Assembly (NCBI GenBank): GCA_029256645.1
Contig: JAQSXM010000178.1
Coordinates: 1 to 7,090 of the forward strand
DNA from: Sporomusa sp.
GTDB lineage: Bacteria; Bacillota_C; Negativicutes; Sporomusales; Sporomusaceae
Length of the DNA stretch: 7,090 nucleotides
Direction of reading: 5' to 3'
In this document: one piece after another, positions 1 to 5,187 of the stretch
Layout: the number at the start of each line of letters is the position of its first letter
How positions within the stretch are numbered: position 1 is the first letter of the stretch
Translations under genes and position numbers: made by a program
The notes under the pieces: model-generated
Databases searched by the model: none
What the model saw: the letters and a program-made list of their open reading frames with translations, nothing else
What the model was told of the DNA's origin: nothing

Positions 1-333
1 TACCTTAGGGGAGCCATTAATCCTTAGGCCATTACTAAGATTATAGCCGGCTCTGCCATAATTCAGTATGGTAACCCCCGGAACATCTCTTAATGCTTGT
101 TCCAAATCGGTGTAATGCTGTTGCTCAATTTTTTCTTTGGTAATTACCGAAATATTAGCATTGGCTTCTGATTGCTTTACAGGTGTCTTGGTTGCTGTAA
201 CCACCATTTGGTCAAACTCATACTCGTCCACTTCTTCTGCATACGCAGCTCCCGGCGCCTGCCATAAGAGCGCACTAGCGACCATGGCACATAACCATGC
301 ATTCATTTGTTTTTTCGACTTACCTTTTTTCAC
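1..333 (-). CDS. TonB-dependent outer-membrane receptor, N-terminal part (cut by window edge)
   Basis: This is the first 111 codons of an outer-membrane receptor that would import a ligand using TonB/ExbBD energy. The N-terminus is a Lys-rich n-region (MKKGKSKKQ), a hydrophobic stretch (AWLCAMVASALLW) and an AYA cleavage site before EEVDEYEFD. A TonB-box-like QMVVTATKTPV follows, then the start of the plug domain (ISVITKEKIEQQ, LEQALRDVPGV, GLRINGSPKV). I chose the GTG at 331-333 because GGAG at 343-346 lies 9 nt upstream of it. An in-frame ATG at 340-342 touches that GGAG directly and is a less likely start. The gene lies downstream of cobalamin riboswitch RS1 and its terminator, so a cobalamin or corrinoid substrate is inferred. 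The barrel lies outside the window, so the exact receptor subfamily cannot be named. Confidence 0.9.
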   Translation of the reverse strand, partial: MKKGKSKKQMNAWLCAMVASALLWQAPGAAYAEEVDEYEFDQMVVTATKTPVKQSEANANISVITKEKIEQQHYTDLEQALRDVPGVTILNYGRAGYNLSNGLRINGSPKV

Positions 334-405
334 AATTCTCATCTCCACATTTATTTTTATTAATAGACCGCGACACTGGGCGCAACAACATCGACTCTAA
401 TGAGC

Positions 406-435
406 CAATAAAAAACTCCCAATAATTATTGGGAG
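406..435 (-). terminator. Intrinsic terminator of the RS1 leader
   Basis: On the minus strand CTCCCAAT-AATT-ATTGGGAG forms a perfect 8-bp stem (416-435) followed by six U's (410-415) and more U-rich sequence. It lies between riboswitch RS1 and the receptor start. The 5' arm CTCCC is complementary to GGGAG in the hairpin after the RS1 B12 box (about 522-528), so it can be held in an antiterminator when RS1 is unbound. This is inferred to be the off-switch for the downstream receptor. Confidence 0.85.
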
Positions 436-454
436 AACAAACACATTGTTATGT

Positions 455-497
455 CATATTCCGTCCCGGCATGAAAAACACGCCGGGACGGAATATG
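455..497 (-). repeat. 19-bp inverted repeat (long hairpin) in the RS1 expression platform
   Basis: The arms at 455-473 and 479-497 are complementary over 19 positions around an AAAAA loop (TTTTT on the minus strand). The only imperfection is one position that becomes a G-U pair in minus-strand RNA. No U-tract follows on either strand, so it does not look like a terminator. It overlaps by one base a second small palindrome, GTACAT-TAT-ATGTAC, at 497-511. It lies between the RS1 post-B12-box hairpin and the terminator, where it could bring the two antiterminator arms together. A REP-like dispersed element is the alternative. Confidence 0.75.
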
Positions 498-520
498 TAC
501 ATTATATGTACGTTTAATCC

Positions 521-720
521 CCTCCCCATCGCTCGTAGGTCAAAAGGTGATCGGCAAATAGGCAGTTCTCCTGGCTCTGGATCATTGTGCCTCCAAACCT
601 TCCCAAGACATTTTTCGTCTCAGTGGTGTATCTTGGATTTACTCCCCATTACAGTGGCGGGACCGCGCCGGTTTTTAACCGGACTTCCCTATTAAGCCCC
701 TAAGGGCACCTATTTCTATC
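521..720 (-). promoter_or_regulatory. Cobalamin riboswitch RS1
   Basis: Read on the minus strand, the hallmarks occur in the expected order: AGGTGCC, a small stem-loop, TTAATAGGGAAG, CCCGCCACTGTAA, and the B12 box GAGCCAGGAGAACTGCC (561-577). The closing helix is visible as AAATAGG (709-715) pairing with CCTATTT (556-562). A hairpin with loop CGAGCGA follows the B12 box and its 3' arm runs into GGGGAGG. The element sits about 50 nt beyond the stop of the 771-2720 receptor. I see no strong promoter or terminator in that gap, so it may be reached by read-through. It is predicted to repress the receptor at 1-333 when B12 is bound, by transcription termination at 406-435. Confidence 0.95.
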
Positions 721-770
721 GTTATTAAATTATTCGGTAAGATTACAAAATAAATGATGCTTTTCCCCTG

Positions 771-2720
771 TTAGAACTTGTATTTATAACTCAGCATATA
801 GTTAATAGGGGCTGTATAGTAAGCCGAACTGGTATGATTAACATTGTCCTGACGATCCAGCAGATTGTCGATGCTCAAATTAATTTCACTGGTTGCATCG
901 ACGGCATAATTGACATTCAAGGTCGTTAATAAATAAGGCTTGGTTTCAAAAGAGTGCGCGCTACTTGGCGTAAGCACCCGTTTAGCCAGGTAATTTGCCG
1001 ATAGGCTGGCCGTCCACTTATCCATATGGTACGTTGCCCCGCCGTTTAATTGTACCCTGCCGAAGTTTCTGTCCCAATAGTCCTTAACACCGGCTTTTTC
1101 GGATTTCGACCTTGCCTGGGGATTGCTATACGTCAGCCCGTACTGATATGACCAGCCGTTATTGCCCAGAATATCCGCGCTCAACTCTATCCCGGTATTT
1201 TTTAAATCTTCATTGACGGCATAGTATTTATTAGACAGTTTACTAAAGCTAATATTATCCTCAATATTATAATTGAACAATGCCACCCGCCATTTATGGT
1301 CATGATAATTCTTCTTCCAGCCGATTTCATAATGCTGGCCGGTCTGCGGACGCAAGTTCGGATCGCCGACCACCATACCGCTGTCTCCAGTAGAATACAT
1401 TTGACTAAAGGTTGGCATGACAAAAGACTGACCAGCACTGGCATACAGGCTTTCATTCTCCGTCAATTTATGAACAAACTGTCCCTGTGCACTAAAGTTA
1501 TGGTAGTTTTTATCTTTATCCGCACCGCCGGTCCAGCTTTTCCGGGCACTTACGGTAACGGTATCGGCCTCGCGCAGCGGCACTTCCCATTGCCCGTAAA
1601 AGGAATAATTATTGCGCTGATATTTGGTGCTTTCTTTAACCTCGGGCGTATACCTTTCGTTTTGATATGTCGTGCCAAACAATAGCGTGCCTCGGGTCGT
1701 TTGCCAGGACTTTTGCATGTCCAATCCATAAGTTTGGTTCTTTTCCTCAGAATCTTTCCATTGTGGATAGCCACTGCTATCACCGCTGGCATTGTAATAA
1801 TCCGTACCTGTGGACTGCAGGCTGTTGGCGTTATAATAAAAATTCCCTTTCAAATCGCCGTCTTTCACATTGAGTTGAACAAAATCCTTGGTATTATCGT
1901 GTCTCCGGTTATAGCGCGCCTGACCGTCAAGTGAATAACCTTCGCCGAAGGTATAAGTAAACTTGCTGGTTGATTCATTATGACTGTACAACAAATCAAC
2001 ATCCTCATTGAACGCATAAGTGAACGCGACATTATTTTTTTCCGAACCATCAAACACATTATACATTTCCGGAATGGATAAAGTAGAGGAAATTCTGCCA
2101 ATGTCGCCCCATTTATCATAGGTATAGCTGAGACCCAGCTTACCGGCCTGCACAGTCAGGCCATAGTTCTGCTGTCCGTAATTGCCGCCGCCGAGGGTAA
2201 CCGTATTCTGCATTTCTTTTTTCATAATGATATTAATAACGCCGCCGGTAGCTTCACTGCCATATAAAACAGCGCCCCCGCCCTTGACCACCTCAATACG
2301 CTCCACATTGTCCAACGGAATATCTTCCAGATTATATAATCCTCTTAAATTTAATGGCGTGCCGTTAATCAATACTAACGTCCCTTTTTCTACGCCCCTG
2401 ATGCTGACCTTACTAGTCATAGAACCAAGAGAAGCCCCGCCAGGACCTTTTGATTGATACACCATGCCTGTAGCCATGGACAGTGCCTGCTGAAGATTTC
2501 TGGCACCGGTATGCTTTAATTGTTCGCTCGTATACACATCGGTTGCTGCCCCAATATCCAAATCATTTTTTTCATACCGCTGGGCAGTGACAACTATGGT
2601 ATCCAAAGTATGCTCTTCTGTTATTTCAGCAGAACTCGCACAAACTGTCGAGGCTACGGCCATCGTGGACAAAAACAGAGTAACTAAACCAATCCTTCTT
2701 TGTCGTTTACTTAATTTCAT
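771..2720 (-). CDS. TonB-dependent outer-membrane receptor, BtuB-like (predicted cobalamin/corrinoid uptake)
   Basis: This is a complete receptor of 649 aa from ATG 2718-2720. The residue numbers below follow that start. A signal peptide (KLSKRQRR, hydrophobic core, CASSA) precedes a TonB box, TIVVTAQ, at about 41-47. The plug domain at about 50-168 carries the family pattern LVLINGTPLNLRG, DIPLDNVERIEVVKGGGAVLYGSEATGGVINII. The rest is rich in alternating aromatic beta-strands and ends in YKYKF, with the terminal Phe typical of beta-barrel outer-membrane proteins. Length fits the BtuB/vitamin-B12 receptor group. A GTG at 2727-2729 is an alternative start, but AGGAG (2733-2737) is only 3 nt from it and 12 nt from the ATG. 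Two cobalamin riboswitches lie upstream, which supports corrinoid as substrate. Siderophore or haem receptors share the fold and cannot be excluded by sequence alone. Confidence 0.93.
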   Translation of the reverse strand: MKLSKRQRRIGLVTLFLSTMAVASTVCASSAEITEEHTLDTIVVTAQRYEKNDLDIGAATDVYTSEQLKHTGARNLQQALSMATGMVYQSKGPGGASLGSMTSKVSIRGVEKGTLVLINGTPLNLRGLYNLEDIPLDNVERIEVVKGGGAVLYGSEATGGVINIIMKKEMQNTVTLGGGNYGQQNYGLTVQAGKLGLSYTYDKWGDIGRISSTLSIPEMYNVFDGSEKNNVAFTYAFNEDVDLLYSHNESTSKFTYTFGEGYSLDGQARYNRRHDNTKDFVQLNVKDGDLKGNFYYNANSLQSTGTDYYNASGDSSGYPQWKDSEEKNQTYGLDMQKSWQTTRGTLLFGTTYQNERYTPEVKESTKYQRNNYSFYGQWEVPLREADTVTVSARKSWTGGADKDKNYHNFSAQGQFVHKLTENESLYASAGQSFVMPTFSQMYSTGDSGMVVGDPNLRPQTGQHYEIGWKKNYHDHKWRVALFNYNIEDNISFSKLSNKYYAVNEDLKNTGIELSADILGNNGWSYQYGLTYSNPQARSKSEKAGVKDYWDRNFGRVQLNGGATYHMDKWTASLSANYLAKRVLTPSSAHSFETKPYLLTTLNVNYAVDATSEINLSIDNLLDRQDNVNHTSSAYYTAPINYMLSYKYKF

Positions 2721-2773
2721 TTTACTCACCAGCTCCTCATCTACTCAATCAACTTACTTACCAACCTGTTCTG

Positions 2774-2863
2774 TTAATACCCTGCGTTAGCCACCTCCCT
2801 AAGTCGGTTAAGGGCATTTTCTTGCGGCGTCAGTACCGCCTGCGGAGAATTCTCCGGACACAT
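2774..2863 (-). CDS. Small ORF, 29 aa, between the RS2 terminator and the receptor gene
   Basis: An ATG at 2861-2863 opens 29 codons, beginning MCPENSPQAVLTPQ and ending NRLREVANAGY, then TAA. The minus-strand sequence before it, GGAGG followed by 9 nt, is a good ribosome binding site. That site is embedded in the 3' arm of the RS2 terminator hairpin, so translation would be possible only on read-through RNA or when the hairpin is open. The stop lies 53 nt before the receptor start. The peptide has no signal or membrane segment, and its second half looks like an amphipathic helix. No family is recognised. It could be a leader peptide, a small protein, or a chance ORF. Confidence 0.4.
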   Translation of the reverse strand: MCPENSPQAVLTPQENALNRLREVANAGY

Positions 2864-2898
2864 AAAAATAACCCTCCATCGCTAGATAGAAGGTTATT
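2862..2898 (-). terminator. Intrinsic terminator of the RS2 leader
   Basis: In minus-strand RNA AAUAACCUUCUAUC (from 2885-2898) pairs with GAUGGAGGGUUAUU (from 2867-2880) around a UAGC loop. That gives 14 continuous pairs including two G-U, followed by UUUUUAU. The plus-strand version would contain A-C mismatches, so the element is directional. It lies between RS2 and the receptor at 771-2720. It competes with an antiterminator formed by 2963-2981. Confidence 0.9.
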
Positions 2899-2962
2899 TT
2901 CCACAGACGACCAGACCGAATCCATTTAGGAATACCGGCATAATCTACTAATTGTGTATGGC

Positions 2963-2981
2963 AATAACCCACCTCCCTATC
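2963..2981 (-). promoter_or_regulatory. Antiterminator arm of the RS2 leader
   Basis: The minus-strand sequence GATAGGGAGGTGGGTTATT is a near copy of the terminator 3' arm (GATGGAGGGTTATT). It can therefore pair with the terminator 5' arm at 2885-2898: GGTTATT with AATAACC, and GATAG with CTATC. Its 5' portion is also the 3' arm of the hairpin that follows the B12 box. B12 binding that stabilises this hairpin would release the terminator 5' arm, which is a typical transcription-attenuation switch. The pairing is read directly from sequence; the ligand dependence is inferred. Confidence 0.75.
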
Positions 2982-3172
2982 GCTCGTAAGTACAAACGGT
3001 GTGTATAAGATTAAGGCAGGTATTCTGGCTCAGATTCCTCATATTGTTCCGTCTTACTGGCAACGTCCAGTGACATTCTCTGAACAATACTCATCTTTAC
3101 AGCGGCGGGACCGCGACGGACTTTAACCGTTCTTCCCTATTAAGCCCTTACGGGCACCTATCTTTGCTTATG
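2971..3172 (-). promoter_or_regulatory. Cobalamin riboswitch RS2
   Basis: On the minus strand: GATAGGTGCCC, TTAATAGGGAAG, GTCCCGCCGCTGTAA, then the B12 box GAGCCAGAATACCTGCC, then the post-box hairpin with loop CGAGCGA. The closing helix is AAGAT/ATCTT plus AGG/CCT with a bulged TA. It differs from RS1 and RS3 at conserved spots: GCCGCTG instead of GCCACTG, and CAGAATACC instead of CAGGAGAAC. It directly precedes the receptor at 771-2720 with its own antiterminator and terminator. I see only a weak promoter candidate just upstream (TTTGTA and TAATTT-like boxes near 3173-3205), so it may be transcribed from the promoter at 3707-3735 through RS3. Confidence 0.93.
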
Positions 3173-3229
3173 AAATTATCTTTATAAGTGTTTCTTACAA
3201 ACCTCTCCACTAACGGTTACATCAATGCA

Positions 3230-3259
3230 GTTACATCCTTCCCTACGTTTTCCTATAAC
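3230..3259 (+). promoter_or_regulatory. Possible plus-strand promoter
   Basis: GTTACA (3230-3235), an 18-nt spacer and TATAAC (3254-3259) form a moderate sigma-A match pointing toward the short plus-strand ORF at 3326-3373. It is the only hint of plus-strand transcription in the window. The -35 box is weak (4 of 6), so chance is a real possibility. Confidence 0.25.
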
Positions 3260-3263
3260 CAGG

Positions 3264-3289
3264 AAAAAAAAAGTGGGTCATAAAGACCC
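3264..3289 (-). terminator. Intrinsic terminator T3 between RS3 and RS2
   Basis: On the minus strand GGGTC-TTTAT-GACCC is followed after AC by nine U's (3264-3272). The stem is short but GC-rich and the U-tract is the longest in the window. A perfect palindrome GTGCCTATAGGCAC (3290-3303) abuts it upstream and may stack as a second hairpin. It is the last of three terminators after RS3 and precedes RS2. Confidence 0.75.
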
Positions 3290-3325
3290 GTGCCTATAGG
3301 CACAAAACTTAAAGGAGTTAGAAAA

Positions 3326-3373
3326 ATGGCAACTAATAAGAAAACTCCCAGCTGCTGTTGCAGTTGGGAGTAG
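3326..3373 (+). CDS. Candidate 15-aa plus-strand ORF (MATNKKTPSCCCSWE)
   Basis: An AAAGGAG ribosome binding site (3311-3317) stands 8 nt before ATG 3326-3328, followed by 15 codons and TAG. The peptide has three adjacent cysteines. Two hairpins (GGGTC/GACCC and GTGCC/GGCAC) precede it and a moderate promoter-like sequence lies upstream. The last two thirds coincide with the hairpin that serves as minus-strand terminator T2. The coding pattern may therefore simply reflect the terminator, and the ORF may be spurious. No family is recognised. Confidence 0.2.
   Translation: MATNKKTPSCCCSWE
3341..3370 (-). terminator. Intrinsic terminator T2 after RS3
   Basis: Minus-strand CTCCCAACTGC-AACA-GCAGCTGGGAG has an 11-bp stem with a single A-C mismatch and is followed by TTTTCTTATT. 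The 5' arm CTCCC is complementary to GGGAG in the RS3 post-B12-box hairpin. On the plus strand the hairpin pairs fully with one G-U but has no U-tract. Confidence 0.65.
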
Positions 3374-3393
3374 TTCTACAGTGATACTAAATG

Positions 3394-3417
3394 AAAACTC
3401 CTGGTTAATACCAGGAG
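3394..3417 (-). terminator. Intrinsic terminator T1 after RS3
   Basis: Minus-strand CTCCTGGT-ATTA-ACCAGGAG is a perfect 8-bp stem followed by TTTTCATTT. Its 5' arm CTCCT can pair with AGGAG at the 3' end of RS3 (about 3481-3487), which would form an antiterminator. Its stem design (CTCC at the base, GGAGTTTT at the exit) is shared with T2 and the RS1 terminator. Confidence 0.7.
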
Positions 3418-3480
3418 TAGATTCAACAAGTGGACACAATCAACCTGGATGATTCCAAGCCGATAAGTGTTTACTGTAAT

Positions 3481-3680
3481 CTCCTCCCCATACCTCGTGG
3501 GTGAAAACGGTGATTGTCAGCTAGGCAGTTCTCCTGACTCCGGATCACAGCTTGCTTAAACCTTCCCAGAACCTTCGTCCCAGTGGCATATCTTAAGCTT
3601 ACTCCCCGTTACAGTGGCGGGACCGCGCCGGCATTACACCGGACTTCCCTATTAAGCCCCGAAGGGCACCTAACTCAGAC
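3481..3680 (-). promoter_or_regulatory. Cobalamin riboswitch RS3
   Basis: On the minus strand: GAGTTAGGTGCCC, TTAATAGGGAAGTCCGGT, GCGCGGTCCCGCCACTG, then the B12 box GAGTCAGGAGAACTGCC, then a hairpin CCCA-loop-TGGG leading into GGGGAGGAG. The closing helix AGTTAGG/CCTAGCT has one G-U. It closely resembles RS1. The promoter at 3707-3735 starts transcription just upstream. No ORF with a ribosome binding site lies between it and RS2 on its own strand, so its regulated target is probably the receptor at 771-2720 through RS2, or a gene that has been lost. Confidence 0.95.
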
Positions 3681-3706
3681 TATTCAATTATATTGCTATG
3701 AGTAAT

Positions 3707-3735
3707 AGTATACAGGACATACTTTTCTTTGTCAA
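3707..3735 (-). promoter_or_regulatory. Strong sigma-A promoter for the RS3 leader
   Basis: Minus-strand TTGACA (3730-3735), a 17-nt spacer and TATACT (3707-3712) match the vegetative consensus at 11 of 12 positions. The expected start near 3700 leaves about 20 nt before the riboswitch. This is the best promoter in the window and probably drives the tandem riboswitch leader and the receptor gene. Confidence 0.9.
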
Positions 3736-3807
3736 GATTTTCTAAAGCGTATTCATAACAAAACTGCGTTAATCCGACTTTTGATCCACAAATATTATCG
3801 ACAAACC

Positions 3808-5187
3808 CTATAAGATTTCTGCAACAAACCGCTCCAATTGTTCGATATTGGAGCATTGATATACGCCAGTACAGCTTGGGCGATATTTTTCCATAATACA
3901 GTCATCACGATTCCACAAATTCAACTGTAAAGGATTCAGCCAATACAGAGCCGCTGCATTTTCCCTGATTTTATGTAGAACTTCACTGCCGTCCACTGTA
4001 TTCCAATTATTCTTGGCATCCCCCAAAATCAGGACAGTTGTATTTTTATTTAATACACTAAGGTTATGGTCCGTAAATTGCCGGATTACATTGCCGTAAT
4101 GAGAAAACCCGGTACGATTAAAACCCTTCAAACCACCGATCTTTTCAAGGGCATTGCTTACATCCTGTTCTTTAAAATACTCTGTAACCTCCAATAATTG
4201 ATCCACAAACAGAAACGAGCAGATATTCGAATATTTTTTTTGCAAAGTATATACAAACAACAACATAAAGTAGCTGAATCTTCTCACTGAATTAGACATG
4301 TCACATAACAGACAAATATCCGGCTTTGACGGCTTTCTCGCCATCTTTACAAGTTTGAATGGTATACCACCGGTTTGCATTGCATGTTTCAGGCTCCTGT
4401 TTATATTAATCCGGCCTTGACTTGCCACCTTCCTGCGCCGTCCCTTTCTTACAGCCAGCCGCCTTGCCAGCTTTGTCACCTCACGGGACATGATTGAAAG
4501 ATAAGCATCAGCAGCATCCAGGAAATTGCAACATTTAGGATTCTGCTTTTTCATCACCTGACTCAAATAATCCCGGCTCATATTCTTTACCTGAAGACGC
4601 TCAAATTCTGCCAGAAGAAAGTTCTGCCATAGCGCAAGGCTTTCCTGAGCACAATGATAATCAGCAGTGGAAAGCTGCCCCTGTTTATACTCCTCCTCAA
4701 TTCGTTCAGACACCTGAAACCAGCCACTCTCCAGCTTGAAGCTTATAAGGGCCTCATCCTGGTTCTCGCATAAAAGATTCAGACTTAGATTATGTCGTTT
4801 AACAATAGCATAAATTAAGTCCACATCTTTTTTCAATACTGCCTCTGTTAATAGCGACACAGAGGCCCCGCCCCCCGTTTTGCCCAAACCGGCTTCGCCA
4901 CAGCCTGCTTCCCGGGCTGCGGAGCCCTGTAGCAAAAGTACACCTGTATGGTCTGCCACAATTTCCGGGTCCGGTTCCAAAAAAAGTTCAACAAGCTGCT
5001 GAAGATACGCGGCACCCCATTCGGTTTTAAGCATTGTCGCATTTAATACATGATAAAAGGCATACTTATCCAGCCTATTTGTGTTCAATAATTTCAGAGC
5101 CTGGATGCTGTCGGCAATTTCCTGGGTGCTGACTCCAATGCCTGACCTGCGGAGAATCCTGGCAAGATCAAAGATGATATAATCCAC
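3808..5187 (-). CDS. VWA-domain protein of the CoxE type, partner of a MoxR ATPase
   Basis: The protein is 459 aa from a GTG at 5185-5187, supported by AAGGA 8 nt upstream. It is cytoplasmic, with no signal or membrane segment. The C-terminal von Willebrand A domain (about 285-459) carries the metal-site motif DMSNS (D296, S298, S300), a plausible MIDAS Thr at T359 (FNRTGFS), and the CoxE-type LILGDAKNNWN (D390) and YWLNPLQLNLW. The N-terminal half is helical, with an Ala/Gly-rich linker at about 88-110. A basic patch (RKGRRRK, 248-254) precedes the VWA domain. It overlaps the MoxR gene by 20 nt, so translation is probably coupled. MoxR/VWA pairs act as chaperone-like machines that insert metals or remodel client proteins; the client here is unknown. 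No clear terminator follows it. It is not CobT on length or motif style. Confidence 0.88.
   Translation of the reverse strand: MDYIIFDLARILRRSGIGVSTQEIADSIQALKLLNTNRLDKYAFYHVLNATMLKTEWGAAYLQQLVELFLEPDPEIVADHTGVLLLQGSAAREAGCGEAGLGKTGGGASVSLLTEAVLKKDVDLIYAIVKRHNLSLNLLCENQDEALISFKLESGWFQVSERIEEEYKQGQLSTADYHCAQESLALWQNFLLAEFERLQVKNMSRDYLSQVMKKQNPKCCNFLDAADAYLSIMSREVTKLARRLAVRKGRRRKVASQGRININRSLKHAMQTGGIPFKLVKMARKPSKPDICLLCDMSNSVRRFSYFMLLFVYTLQKKYSNICSFLFVDQLLEVTEYFKEQDVSNALEKIGGLKGFNRTGFSHYGNVIRQFTDHNLSVLNKNTTVLILGDAKNNWNTVDGSEVLHKIRENAAALYWLNPLQLNLWNRDDCIMEKYRPSCTGVYQCSNIEQLERFVAEIL

Noticed and set aside
328..400. Minus-strand 23-codon ORF running into the receptor start (MLLRPVSRS...)
   Set aside because: It has only a weak ribosome binding site and overlaps the receptor start out of frame; nothing supports translation.
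137..695. Open plus-strand frames of about 87-88 codons at 137-400 and 429-695
   Set aside because: The first is antisense to the receptor N-terminus, and the second lies over the 19-bp hairpin and riboswitch RS1. Neither has a good ribosome binding site or a recognisable protein.
1202..2790. Several 67-129 codon frames on both strands inside the receptor gene
   Set aside because: They are shadows of the 649-aa receptor, which carries the family motifs; none has a credible start or domain.
2843..2856. Palindrome CGGAGAATTCTCCG as an operator
   Set aside because: It is perfect but lies inside the small ORF, far from any promoter, and matches no operator I can name; chance is enough.
2890..2937. 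15-codon minus-strand ORF (MPVFLNGFGLVVCGK) whose stop lies at the terminator 5' arm
   Set aside because: The position is suggestive of a leader peptide, but no usable ribosome binding site precedes the ATG and the aptamer-based switch explains the leader without it.
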